DNA from: Antedon mediterranea
Lineage: Eukaryota; Echinodermata; Crinoidea; Comatulida; Antedonidae
Reading direction: 5' to 3'
DNA: 64,000 nucleotides
NCBI RefSeq assembly: GCF_964355755.1
Contig: NC_092677.1
Span: 25,390,101 to 25,454,100 of the forward strand
The notes below the pieces were generated by a model. That model did no database searches, was not told where the DNA came from, and saw only the letters and a program-made list of their open reading frames with translations. The position numbers and the translations under genes were made by a program. Positions 46,398 to 58,355 of this stretch are shown here, piece after piece (the first letter of the stretch is position 1; each line of letters opens with the position of its first letter).

Positions 46398-49300
46398 AAT
46401 GTTTCTTTGCCGCTAGGATATCCATGACAGTTTTCTCCTTGAACAGCTTCCAATTCAGGTGATCTCTGACGTGGTTCTGAATATCCTCCAGATCTGGGTA
46501 GGGCTTAATCAGCGTTTTCAACGCTTTCTTATGGTCCGACGATAAATGTTGTAAGAAGAATTGCTTTTGAAGCAATATACACTCAGCTCCTTTGCTAATC
46601 TATGGATATTAGAAAACAGCATTTGAGCTGATCTTATACTCTGATAGGAGTATCAAGAATAAATAATTTCTTGAAATACCTGATTGTGTAATCGAAAAGT
46701 ACAAAATCGTCATAATCAGTATTTTTTTTCGTTCTTACCAATTGTAGACTCGGCATTTCTGTGTGGATAATTCTTAATTCTTCACAAAGCATTGCTAATC
46801 CCTTCAATTGAAAATATTTTTTTTTTAAATAAAGAATATGTTTTTTTTATTAACATTAGTTAAAATACATAAACGTCACGAGGTATGAATTCAGACTTGA
46901 AAAGAAGTCTAAGACAAAAAGTATCAGAAAAAATAAATATATATTATACGTACAAATATGTCTTTAGAAAACAGTTCGTCTATTTGGACTAAGACTTTCT
47001 GCTTATGTTCAGGCTAAAATGAATGAGATTAATGTAATATTATACTATACAAAATAGTAAGTACCATTAACTTTACAGATATTTTTGTCACTTTACGATC
47101 ACTAACTATTGTTTGGTTTCAGCTGAAATGAATCTAAAAAACATGATTTTGCACCAATATAAAGAAGAACATTTGCTGTAGCTTATGATACGGTGAGAAT
47201 TAAGAAAGGAGGGATGATGACACTAGTTTAACTATAAAAATAAAGCAAACATCTAAGTTCTTACCACGGAAGCGCTAATGCCTTCTTCGTGTTTACCATC
47301 ATCTTTCTGTGTTAAGAATTCAAATTTGTTTTTCCATCTATGGTCTACTTTAGAGTCTAAAAATTGCAATAAAACAAACACATCAGACGTATAAATTACA
47401 CATTATCTACTGTACAACAAAAGGTACATTACCAAATTAGAAAAATGTTGTTAAGATGCCTCAACAAAACAAGGCAAATTTTGAGCAACTATCTAATTTA
47501 TAACTTACAGGCTCGCATGCCCTTTGACGCAAGATACATGTATCTGTCAGCCTTGGTCTTTTTCTTTTTTATGTATCGTGGCCCTCGGTTCACCGTCAAT
47601 TCAACTCTGCAAGAACCCTACAAATATAGTACGGTAATATTTATCAATCGGATGTAAAATAACACAATTGACTTAATTGTGTGGCTTCTCGGAAAGATTA
47701 AAGCTCCGTCTACACTATTTTGACAAAAAAAGTGTGACCAAATATGGTAGTGATATGCCCAAATATGGTAGTGATATGACATCATCTTGTCCATATATAG
47801 GCACATCACATTTTTTTGTCACATAAAGTTTGATAGTGTGGACAGAGCTTAAGAAGAATAATGCAGACTCTGGTTTATACTTACAGACTTCATAATGTAC
47901 ATCCACTTGGAGTTGTTTGAATCAGAAACTATGACTTCATCCTTTCTGTTAAAAGAAAACGATATATATCATCATCGTCCCAACATTCATTATGCCATCA
48001 TCATCATCATCATAATAGTCATCATCATCCTCACCATTATCATCATCATCATCATTATAAACATCATCATTATTATCATCATCATAATCATCATTATCAC
48101 TATCGTCATCATCATAATTATCATCATCGTCATAATCTTCATCAGCAGCAGCATCATCATCGTCATCATCAACATCATCAGCAGCATCATCATCATCGTC
48201 ATCATCATCATCACCATTATCATCATCATCATTATAAACATCATCATTATTATCATCATCATTATCACTATCGTCATCATCATAATTATCATCATCGTCA
48301 TAATCTTCATCAGCAGCAGCATCATCATCGTCATCATCAACATCATCAGCAGTATCATCATCATCATCGTCATCATCACATCGCCTTCAATATCATACGT
48401 CATAGCCTAAATAAAACATCTTTCCATTGTTTTAGTATAACCAATCCAATTATCATTATCACCACTTATTATCATAAAAAAACACCATCGTCATCATCAT
48501 CATCACATCGCCTTTAATATCATACGTCATAGCCTAAATAAAACATCTTTCCATTGTTTTAGTATCACCAATCCAATTATCATTATCACCACTTATTATC
48601 ATAAAAAAAACACCATCATCATCATCAGTAGCGTCATAATCGCCATACCTGTAAAAGTGTGCTAAACACAACTTGGGCTGTTCTACTAATTTTTCTACAG
48701 GCCAACCTTCCATAAAAGGCAACGATCTAAAAATAGAATCAATATGAATTGTCTTTATTATTTTTATTATCATTATATACAAACAGAACTCAACATAAAT
48801 TATAGTTAAGCCAATTTAGATAAAAATCTATAATATACAAACAATAAACTTACTTAGTAAATGCTACATGAGCTGGTTCATTGGTCAGTTTGTCCACCAT
48901 TAGAAATATTTCCAAGAAATCCTGTAAAAAGAAAAATTAAATCGATCGATTATTGGTGAATGAGACGACAAATTGACAGCGATGGTGAAGATTTAATAAT
49001 AAAAATTGTATTGATTATCAATATTAGACAAGCAGTAGTAATACTATCTTTGATCTTATGTCTGGCTGCGACAAATTCCAACAGTACTGTACTATGTACT
49101 ATGTACATTTCTCCACGGCACAGAGAAGAGACCAAACATTTGAGGAAGCCAGTTGGACAATACAAAATCAGCAACAAGTTTAGTGGCGTGGAATTTATCG
49201 TGTCGCAGCCACAGATGAACCATTTTTTCCCTGAAGCTCAGCATCCTGTTGTAAAGCTTGGTTCCCACTAGATACGCAACGTAACGCAACCTATGCAACT

Positions 49301-52300
49301 ATTCATCGCTCTTTATTAAAAATGGTTCTTACCATTATTATAATACAAGATCTAAAGACAAAATGAGACTCAGAAAACGTAATCGTACTTCTACTAGTTT
49401 TACTGTGTCATGTGTGGGACCTAAATTGTGGAATGACTTGAATTACGAACTACAAAGTACCAAATCAATATATATTTTTAAATCATTGTTTAAAGAACAT
49501 TTATTATCATTTTACAAATAATTTTAAAATAATACTTGTTGCAGGATTTAGCTTTTTTTATTATTTATGTTTTAGTTTTTAGGCTAGTTAGGGACGTAGG
49601 GGGACACAATTAATCAAGCTCTTTTGAGTTTTTATGTGTTTCCTTTTCATCTTTATTTTATGTTCTCATATATTGTTGTATATTTTCATGATTGATGATG
49701 AATAAAGAATATTTGAATTTGAAGAAAATGCCCTTCCAATAACTGGGTTTGCCCCCGCCGGCGTTAAATCAAATCTGTGATGTTTGCAGCACTATTGCGT
49801 CGTCGGTTCCCACTTGTGATTACGCAATACAGCACTTTGCGTCGATACGACGCTGCGTTGCGTTCTAGTGGGAACCTTAAAGCGTGGTTTCCACTAGCGA
49901 CGCAACACAAGGACGTAACGCAACGCAAGCGATGGCTTATTCGCTTGTGATTGCTAACTATCTATAACTTCGCTTGTCATTGGTTAAAACGCTTGCGTTG
50001 CGTTTACGTCTTTGCGTTACGTTCTAGTGGGAACCAAGCTTTAGATTTCCTTGGTTTGATTACCATACGATGGTAAGAATGTGAGAGAGAAAGGATGATA
50101 ACATTATGATGTAATTGATTTCAAAGATAGGATTAGGTACCATGTCCTACTTACATCTTTATCTATAAATAATAATTCACAGGAGGAGTTACTAGTGATA
50201 GTTGTAGTCCTGTTGGTACCATACAACATCGCAGAATCACCGAAACAATCTCCTTTACGCAACACTCTCTTCAGATGAACACGATCTTCTCCAGTCGTTG
50301 AGTCACGCTCAACGCTACTTTCAATGGCTTTAAAACAATTTAAAGTAGGCCTGCTCATCATTTGGGCATACAGTTTTTCTATTTATAAATTCTTTTAAAA
50401 TATCACTAGGGATTAAAAGTTGATATAGGCCTCCAAGTATACCTATAAACATACGTATTTTTTAAATGATCATTGTATAATTGCATGAAAATCAAAATGT
50501 AAACCAACCAATCAGATTTCATGTGTACCTCGTTGTTAAAATGAAAATCAATAAAATCGTATCGTATGCATGAATAATTTCAGTGAATAATGAATGAATA
50601 AATTAATGTTAAAGAAAGGGATAGGCCTATGGGTGAATATACAAATAAAAACGTACCTGTTCCATGAATGAGAAAATAAAATGTTTCTGCTCGATGCCCT
50701 TGACGAATAATAACTCTATTTGAGGGGAGTCTGCAATAGAATAAAAATGTATCTGTGTCAGGTAGGATAGTGATGATGGGTCCTCAACTTCATTTAGTAG
50801 TAGTAGTCGACTTTAGTGGTGGATTAAAACGGATGAGTGGTATGTGGAAAGTAAGTAGTAGTCACTAATTGTCAATTTGTGATTTGTAGGCCATATTAGT
50901 AAGTATACCTTACATTAATGAATACATACGAAAATAAGAAGGCAACACGAACGAGTTTCTCTTGCAAATACAGAGGGTATTCGGTAAAAGACGACAGCGT
51001 TTGCAAACCAGTCAATGCCTTTAGGAAAAAGAAAGTTTAAAGCATTACAGCCTAGATAAAACAAAAAGGTTGCATGGATTGACCGAGTCCAGATAATCAT
51101 ATCACGGCAAAGACTGTTTTGTTTTCTGGGGACAAAGTGGTTATGTAACTTTAGTAAACTGGCCTAAAGAAGTTCACATACTGTTTTAAGCTCCTCTTCT
51201 GTTCTCATTGGTCTTCTGAGAATAGACTTCACTTCAGAAGTAAGTTTTGCCTAATGAAAAAACAAATCAGTTTTTAAGGAATTTAAAAATAACAATAAAA
51301 TACAAAGAGTTTCAGTATAGTATAGACATTATATTATTTGTTGCTGCATCAGGAGCTGAGAGAAATATCATTTTGTGACATGTACCTTACCATTTTTGTG
51401 ATTTAAAATAATGTTTGAATTGTACAAACAAAATCAGCTTTTAAGGCATTAGACAAATAATACAGAGGGTTTTGGTATAGTACCTTCACACTATTATTTG
51501 TTGCTGCATCAGAAGATCAGAGCAAGACAATTTAGTAATATGAGTACCCTCCTGAGTGAGTGGCCGAGCGGTTTAAGACAGTGGAACCGTAATTACGTAG
51601 CCATAACATCGGCAGGGGTTCGAGGCTCACTCACTCCATGGTTCTGGTGGTAGAACGAGTCTTCTCGGATAAGGACTATAAACCGTAGGTCCAATGTACA
51701 CATCTAGCTCGTGTGCACTTTAAAGAACCTAGTACATCTTTCGAGACGAGTAGTGGGTTACCCCGGTGTATTAGTACATCACAGCCACTGATCACCAACT
51801 GGGCCCTCTGGGAGACCAGTCTTTGACTGAAGAGGTTACCCAGTATAGGCCTAAATATAAATTTCAATTCAATTCAATTCAATACCTCTTTTTGTGACTT
51901 GAAGTAATGTTTATTAAACGTTAAAACAGTCGATTCATTTCCATTGCTATCGTCATCTTCCATTTCGTGAAATACTTCAAACGTGAGCATGTGAGATGTA
52001 TCTTCCTTTTCTTCTATTTTTCTAAAAAGTTTAGAAAATCTATGTCAGGGAACTTGGTACAATTTAAAATATTCATTATACAATACGAGTACCAACACTT
52101 ATGCTAACATCATCATTTCACGGTTAGACTAGGTGCCAAAATGAAACTCGCAACACAATTTTGGACAATTCTGTAGGCCTAAGAATTGGGGAAATCACGT
52201 TAAAAATCCCATCAAATGTTTATGTTTAGGGGTTGGTATTTGACAAGTTCTTTTAATTCTTTTCTCGATCCCTGAAACAGTTTTTATTTATGCTGCTTTT

Positions 52301-52731
52301 TTCTTGAACTGTTTCTAAATAGGCCTAAATGTTGAATGAATCTTAAAATAATGGAAAATGTCGTTCAGACCTACCTACTTATCCTGTTATTTATGATAAC
52401 CATCAGGATTGCTTTTCTAAATCGCTTTCTTGCCTAAGAAAACAAAAAAAAAACAATTATAGAAAACTTCTTTCCTTCCAATACTGTATTGTCTTGTCTT
52501 CGACATGCCATTAGACATTCCATATGTGTAACATAATAAAAAAAAATCAAATGTATGAACTTCTTATGCAGAAATTCATTTGATACTGTGCTAGTCTATT
52601 GGCATGTGACATGTCTTGTCACTTGCCTGTAGGAAATCATGCTTTTTAAATACTGTATTTAGAGCTTTACTTACCACTGATGACGGATCATCATGTAAAT
52701 CTGGTTCTACTTTCTGTACCTCAGAATCCAT
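46396..52731 (-). CDS. CNBD2: cyclic nucleotide-binding domain-containing protein 2, complete
   Basis: Fifteen coding exons, in order: 52731-52675, 52433-52375, 52021-51886, 51250-51182, 51018-50930, 50730-50657, 50327-50155, 48921-48854, 48726-48649, 47945-47885, 47617-47509, 47356-47265, 47013-46954, 46801-46739, 46599-46396. All phases match, giving 463 aa. In mammals CNBD2 (CRIS1) binds cAMP and is needed for sperm function. The N-terminus has basic RKRFRKAILMVIINNRIS. CNB domain 1 (about 108-219) contains NRVIIRQGHRAETFYFLIHG and the phosphate cassette GDCFGDSAMLYGTNRTTT: the usual Glu is Asp, the Arg is kept. CNB domain 2 (about 243-420) has SKWMYIMKSGSCRV and SKGAECILLQKQFFLQH, but its cassette (DIFGLAMLCEE) lacks the Glu and Arg. 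The stop codon overlaps a MITE end and the exon 3 donor overlaps a SINE tail. Convergent with the GPCR. Confidence 0.92.
47699..47850. mobile_element. MITE family A copy in CNBD2 intron 10
   Basis: Ends aaagctccgtctacacta and tagtgtggacagagctt. Confidence 0.85.
47990..48640. repeat. (TCA)n-rich microsatellite with higher-order duplication, CNBD2 intron 9
   Basis: Degenerate cat/tca tract with a larger repeat containing cttcatcagcagcagcatca. It is followed by two copies of a block with acatcgccttyaatatcata and aacatctttccattgtttta. Not coding despite long open frames. Confidence 0.85.
49252..49877. mobile_element. MITE family B copy split by a LINE
   Basis: Left piece 49252-49289, right piece 49726-49877 (ending ttctagtgggaacc); the intervening sequence is the LINE at 49290-49725. 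In CNBD2 intron 7. Confidence 0.8.
49290..49725 (+). mobile_element. 5'-truncated LINE 3' end inserted in a MITE
   Basis: An open frame ending at 49521 reads YHYYNTRSKDKMRLRKRN, then GPKLWNDLNYELQ and IYIFKSLFKEHLLSFYK, the usual CR1/RTE-like ORF2 terminus. A short 3' UTR ends gatgatgaataaagaatatt. Comparison with the copy at 46205-46397 shows it splits a MITE of that family (left part 49252-49289, right part 49726-49877). Confidence 0.75.
49881..50043. mobile_element. MITE family B copy (short subtype)
   Basis: Directly adjoins the split copy. Ends aaagcgtggtttccactagc and ctagtgggaaccaagcttta; interior resembles the 7216 copy (cttattcgcttgtgattgct), so it is a different subtype from its neighbour. 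Confidence 0.8.
51553..51885 (+). mobile_element. tRNA-derived SINE (Ser/Leu-type head), full length
   Basis: The head has a 7-bp acceptor pairing (gagtgag with ctcactc), an A box tggccgagcggttt and a B box ggttcgaggc, with a length that suggests a long variable arm as in tRNA-Ser/Leu. The body follows from tcggataaggactataaacc to a (caatt)n tail. It lies in CNBD2 intron 3, antisense to the gene, and its tail runs into the exon 3 splice donor. Confidence 0.8.
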
Positions 52732-53275
52732 CGTCTGACAACACTGATATGACACAAGATATGTTACTTTTTCTGCAGTAACTTGAAATATTTTTGGAAA
52801 ACTGTAGGCCTACGTATGACATAGGCCTATGAGTTAAATTACAGAGGAATGGTATGTATTTAAAGAATAAATAACTCGTATTTACTTTTGTACAAAATGT
52901 GTAGGCCTATTCCTCGAATGCACTAGCCTACTTTACTTTAAAAAAATACTGGGTTAAAATCCGATCTTCCTGTAAATGTATTTGTATATTATTATTTATT
53001 TTGTTTGTTTCGCTTCGTAGAAGTTGTCATGGTTATTTGTGAATACCGCAAGTTTAACAATACCATCGTAGACAATATAATAATAAGCTTACGACAGCCA
53101 CAAAACACCTCAGTGAATATTCAACAATAGGATAAATATACAATATTCGTATATACAGAATATATCAAATTAATAAGGATTTGTGAATTATTCAAGTCAT
53201 AAAGTAAAACATTGCTGTTGTTGCCGACAAATGTAATGAAACAAATTGTCACAGTCATACCAAACATACTCTATA

Positions 53276-53395
53276 AAGCACCATATACACTATCAAACTA
53301 GTTTGACCAAAAAAAAACAGTGTAATGTGCACCCATATAGTAGTGATACGACATCATCATGTCCATGGGCACATCACATTTTTTGTCACATGAAA
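53276..53395. mobile_element. MITE family A copy, decayed
   Basis: Left end reads aagcaccatatacactatca; ends after gtcacatgaaaac without the right repeat. Confidence 0.65.
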
Positions 53396-53685
53396 ACATG
53401 GCTTAAGTTCCATTATTTGTGCGAAAAAAATGTATCGGACAAGATTCAAAATTGACCATTTCGTTGTTTACAAGACGAGTGTCATAGGTTTGAACAAATT
53501 AGAACTTGTAAAATTAATTTTTGTTAAAATTACTGACCGGTGTTCGTATATACTACATGCAGTAACTGAATTGTGATGTTAAAATGAAGTTTAATTATTG
53601 TGAAAAACGAACGCGGTCTATAGTAAGTTAAAAATGGATAGTATATATTAATGTTTATTACTACAGTAGGCCTACTACAATACAT

Positions 53686-53826
53686 ATAAATCCAAAGGCA
53701 AATTACAGAAAAAATGACAATGCTGTGGGTATCAGTGGCTGGATCTCAATGGAGATACAAAAAAAAAAGCGAAAAGCTAAATCAAAACGATAAAGTAAAC
53801 AGCCAGAAAAGTTAGCAGAGCTTTCG
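53686..53826 (+). repeat. dispersed repeat, inverted relative to 56745
   Basis: Contains aatgacaatgctgtgggtat, gtggctggatctcaatgga and taaagtaaacagccagaaaa; its complement lies at 56745-56850 in ABHD10 intron 1. Confidence 0.75.
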
Positions 53827-54011
53827 GACAGTGCTACATATAAATACTGTATATATTTGTTTTAAATCAGCATTTCTTAACATTTCTTAACGTGTCATAC
53901 ATATACACTAGTGGAATGCCTTGCCTAACCATAATAGACCATCAGGTGGTATTGTATTGTATTCTTGCGTTAACTTTATATATATTTTATCTGTTATTCT
54001 GTACACTAGCA

Positions 54012-54529
54012 GCTATGGCATATAACAAGCTGACGTCGTCGCTAGAACACAAAACGATGTCTATAGACGTGAAATCCCGTTTGTTTGACGCATACATAAC
54101 AAGTATTTTCTTATATAACAGTGAACTCTGGGTATGTACTAAACAAAAAATTACAAGAGAGTATAGATATATATCACAGGAAAATGTTGCGAAAGATGAT
54201 AAATATTAAATTAACAGATAGAGTGTGTAACACAAAAATATACGAGATAACAAAACAAGAAGAATGGAGTAAAAGAATTAAACGAAGGAGACTAAAATGG
54301 TATGGACACATAATTAGATTACCGGATGATACCCCAATCAAACAAACAATCAAGGAACAGGAAAGTAAAACGACCCGTAGGAAGACCAAGAAATAACTGG
54401 ATGAACCAAATAAAGAAAGAAAGACTTACACTAGTAGACACTAACACAATAACAAACCATCCTGCCATAAACAGACAAACATGGAAACAAATTGTGGAAA
54501 GCGTAATGTCGAAAAACGGAAAACTTTAA
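54012..54529 (+). pseudogene. decayed LINE ORF2 C-terminal fragment
   Basis: Three overlapping frames give one LINE-like C-terminus broken by two frameshifts: YITSIFLYNSELWVCTKQKI in frame one, RRRLKWYGHIIRLPDDTPIK in the next, and KRPVGRPRNNWMNQIKKERL in the third. The order SEtW, RLKWYGHI.R and GRP..W is typical of non-LTR retrotransposon ORF2 C-termini. A 3' tail rich in aataaa ends near 54660. It sits between CNBD2 and ABHD10. Confidence 0.8.
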
Positions 54530-54830
54530 CAACAACAACAAAAAAATTCTGTACAAACTCAATTCTTTTTCTTTTTTTCTTAGATTTTAGCTTCTTTGTT
54601 TGCTATGGATATATTATGTAATCATGTAATTTCGAAATAAAAAGATGAATGAATAGATTTCAAATTAATATAAAGCAATATAAAATGTTCTAGTGTTGAC
54701 ATGCATTTTGGTTGCAGGAATAATATTAATATCTAAATGTTTTCAATATGGTAATGATCTTCGTTTCTGTTGTAATCCAAGTGTCAAGTTACAGATTACA
54801 ATCAAACGTCTTTAATTTAAAATCACGTAT

Positions 54831-55209
54831 CACAGATATAATTTAAAACCAAGTATTTCTTTAACAGTGTTTAGTAAAATCTCTTGGCCTTGTGGTGTTG
54901 ACATCCGATGAGTCCCAGACTTCACCAATGTCACCTGTACATCCACACTCTGAATCTTTCTTGCAAGCTCAAGAGCTGAGCTCAAACGTCTTTACTTTAA
55001 ATTAAAAACCTCTGTCGTATTACAGATATGATTTCAAACGAAGAATTTCTTTAACAGTGTTTAGTAAAATCTCTAGGCCTTGTGGTGCTGACATCCGATG
55101 AGTCCCAGACTTCACCAATGTCACCTGTACATCCACACTCTGAATCCTTCTTGCAAGCTCAAGAGCTGAGCTCAAACGTCTTTACTTTAAATTAAAAACC
55201 TCTGTCGTA
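54831..55209 (-). repeat. two extra tandem copies of the ABHD10 C-terminal coding end
   Basis: A 190-bp unit beginning tacagatatg occurs at 55211, 55021 and (as cacagatata) 54831. The 55211 copy is the true end of ABHD10 exon 4. Each unit carries about 47 C-terminal codons, including the catalytic His motif GTHRM and the stop, plus about 49 bp of 3' UTR. Copies differ by scattered substitutions, so they are not recent. They lie after the functional stop and should be transcribed only as 3' UTR. Confidence 0.85.
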
Positions 55210-58062
55210 TTACAGATATGATTTCAAACCAAGAATTTCTTTAACAGTGTTTAGTAAAATCTCTAGGCCTTGTGGTGTTGACATCCGATGAGTCCCAGAC
55301 TTCACCAATGTCACCTGTACATCCACACTCTGAATCTTTCTTGCAAGCTCAAGAGCTGAATGGTAGTTTACGACATCATCTTCCATTCCGTGGATCAGTC
55401 GTATCGGACAGTTTATTGCTAATGAACTTTGGGAAAATAATTCCCGATTGTGTTTGCCAATAAAAGTTGCCATGTCGAATACCGAATTCCTATTTTTTGC
55501 AGTTTCCTGTGTTTAACAAATCATAAAAACTGCTTTAAATAAATTAATATAGAAGTTTAATAATGGCTGAATTGGGAAATCAAAGACACACAGACTGCAC
55601 TATGTGAAATAACTCAACAAACATTTTTAAAATTTATCACTTTAGTATTATTAATTAAACAAAAAGAAAAAAATGTACCGGATTCCTTGTATCTGTTGTT
55701 GAAGAAGTATTTTCAAAATTTGGTGTGGATATGCCAATTAGGCTATGTATTCGTTCTGGTCTTTCTAATGCCAACAATAGCATTATTACACCACCCATAC
55801 TAGATCCAACTAATACCTAGAAAAAAAACCCAAAAAAGTTGTTTTAATAGTGTATTATTGTAATTCAACCATACCATTTATGGTGTAAAACAATAGCCAA
55901 GCATAAAAAAAGTTGAATACAATTTAAAATTGTTATTCCAAAAAACACTTGTCTCTTCATAGGGCATCCCGACAACCGGTTTACATCGTGAGAGGACACT
56001 CGAAAGTGACACTACATGCTTCTCCTTTTTGCCGTTCTGTCGGCTAAATGTCCTGTCAATGAAATGGCGTTCGGCAAAATGTCTTACTACCCCTTGTTGT
56101 AGGGTCTATCTGTGTACTGTAGTCTATCTACTGTATACTACCCCATCCAACTCGCCACACCACTAAGGACTTGTCGGTTTCTCATACGCTTGCCTGGATA
56201 GTAGGTAGGCCTACTGCAGTAACTGCAGTATTTTTCTTACTTGAGGTCCAGTGGTGAGGTTATCCAAAACTGCCAATGCATCATTTTTCCAGATATCAAA
56301 GGGATAGTTGTTCAGATCTATTTCACCCTTTGATTCGCCACACCCTTGATAGTCAAATCTATAATGAAAAGAAAACTTTCAATTTTAAATATTGTCATAA
56401 AAAAATATTGTATGTTATGTACTGTACAGACTTATTTTAATTAAATTTAAAAATAATAGTTACAGTAATAATTGATTTGGTTACTATATAGGCCTACTAA
56501 TAAATAATATTATTTACTAATAACCAGGAGACAGAACTGAGATTCTTATATAGGTCTACTCATCATATTTTTAAAGTAAAAACAGAAAAGAGTAATAAAA
56601 ATAGACTGGGCCTATTAATATTAAATTAAGTATTTATACTGTAGTAATACAAACATGTAACTTAACTACAGATGATATTACTAGACATATAGGCCTAGTA
56701 AATCATTATTATTAATTAATATACATATTAATAATAATTAGCTCTGCTAACTTTTCTGGCTGTTTACTTTATCGTTTTGATTTAGCTTTTCGCTTTTTAT
56801 TTTTGTATCTCCATTGAGATCCAGCCACTGATACCCACAGCATTGTCATTTTTAGTCGCGTGGAAGCGACTCTATAGTTCACTATGTCGGTCGGTCGGTC
56901 TGTCTGTCTGTCTGTCGGTCTGTCTGTCTGTCGGTCCGGTATCACTATGCGTTTTTATCGCTTTATGACCTTATCTTGATATCAGTTTAATCTAGCTAAA
57001 TCAATTTTTCACAGAATATTCCTTATGGCCAGGAATCGATGTGGTTATGATTTCACGGTGCGCAATAAAAAATTACGCGGTCTACGCACGATTTAACGAA
57101 ATCACGTTTGTAATCATATCTTAACAACCATGAATCACAATTAAATAAAATTTGGTACTCATAAATTTCAGGGCATAAATCATCATATGGCAATACAATT
57201 ACGTGCGTAGCGCATGTAACGCATGCGTACGCGCGCCTAAAATTTTCAAAATTTATTTTCAATGAAATAAGAGTACGTTTCAGGCAATTTTAAGCGTTTA
57301 CAAAATTGCCATGAGTGCGCAGATTTTTGCGCGCGCACTGCGCGTTAAATGTTATTGCGCACTCTTTTTGCCCGATTTCTGTTTTCTTTACTTACTTTTC
57401 AACTCGAAATTACGTTATACGAGCACGTCAAAAGTGACAGGCTACGCACGTGTAAATTAAAAAAATATAAATGTTTTTAAACATTTCAACATTTTTAAAC
57501 ATGTTCAGTAATTTCGGTCAGTATAGTTCACTATGTCGGTCGGTCCGTCTGTCTGTCGGTCTGTCTGTCTGTCGGTCTGTTTGTCTGTCGGTCCGGTATC
57601 ACTATGCATTGTAGCACGCGACTTAATGGCTGTTGGCCTTATTTTCAGTAATTTGCCTTTGGACATATTAATAATAATATATATTTATAATTATTAAATT
57701 CACCTAATAAATTCATAGCGTGATTTTTTACAAAAATGTTCAAGGGTCAATGCCTTTTCACCATTCATATTAGACATAAAGCCAGGAAGAAACATAAATC
57801 CTCTTCTTGTTCCGTTGTGTTGATTGTGATCATTAAGCCTACTCGCTGTTGTTGTTGTTGTTGGTTGAGAGTCTTTATTTTTGGTTGACTCACATTCCAC
57901 TTGTATCTGTCTGTAAGCCAATAAATTACCATTTCCTCTATCCAAAAAATCAACACTACTCATCATGCGGTGATTCATACGAAAACAGTTTTTTAAAATT
58001 GATATAACACTAGTTTTTTTCCGAACTAAATTTGAACTTACTAAACCTATGGGCGCAGACAT
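55210..58062 (-). CDS. ABHD10: mitochondrial palmitoyl-protein thioesterase ABHD10, complete
   Basis: Four coding exons: 58062-57704, 56358-56241, 55816-55679, 55506-55210, in matching phase, giving 303 aa (human about 306). ABHD10 is an alpha/beta hydrolase of the mitochondrial matrix that removes S-acyl groups, including from peroxiredoxin-5. The N-terminus is basic with few acids, as expected for a targeting peptide. Family blocks in order: FLPGFMSNMNGEKALTLEHF, FDYQGCGESKGE, the nucleophile elbow LVGSSMGG (Ser about 165), NCPIRLIHGMEDDVVNYHS (Asp about 249) and SGTHRM (His about 278), so the Ser-Asp-His triad is intact. The stretch between the elbow and the Asp differs from vertebrates. 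A ZNF143-like promoter motif lies a few bases upstream of the ATG. The terminal coding segment is duplicated twice more downstream (54831-55209). Confidence 0.95.
56745..57660 (-). repeat. repeat block in ABHD10 intron 1 with paired GTCGGTCTGTCT arrays
   Basis: Starts with the complement of the 53686 repeat. Two tracts of cggt/ctgt repeats at 56884-56938 and 57534-57595 share flanks (ctatagttcactatgtcggt and tccggtatcactatgc). The 600 bp between is CpG-richer (tacgcgcg, gcgcgcgcactgcgcg). No coding frame. Confidence 0.6.
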
Positions 58063-58067
58063 ATTGA

Positions 58068-58088
58068 AATAATCCCAGAATGCAATTC
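58068..58088 (+). promoter_or_regulatory. ZNF143/THAP11-like motif at the ABHD10 promoter
   Basis: aataatcccagaatgcaatt lies just upstream of the ABHD10 ATG and matches the ZNF143 core TCCCAGAATGCA closely. Confidence 0.5.
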
Positions 58089-58355
58089 ACTTGAGCTGTT
58101 GAGTTTATTATTTATTTTTATTTGCTGGGCACATACGAAAACAAACTTAATACAAATATATACTATTTTTAAGTAGAAATTATTGTAACTAACCACCATT
58201 TTAAATGTTATTATTATTAATGTGAATTTTAATTTCCTCATTAAAAATCAAGAGTGTTGCCTCTCTGTACAGGCGCTTTGTGGTTATCATTCAACTGAAT
58301 TGAAATTCGTGAATTCGGCGTTGCAGATTTTGTAGGTCGTCAATATTTTATCTAA

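Noticed and set aside
47895-48410. 171- and 137-codon open frames on both strands
   Set aside because: Low-complexity Ile/Met runs produced by the TCA/TGA microsatellite in a CNBD2 intron.
51554-51632. Functional tRNA-Ser or tRNA-Leu gene
   Set aside because: The tRNA-like part is continuous with a SINE body whose truncated copy is at 32.4 kb.
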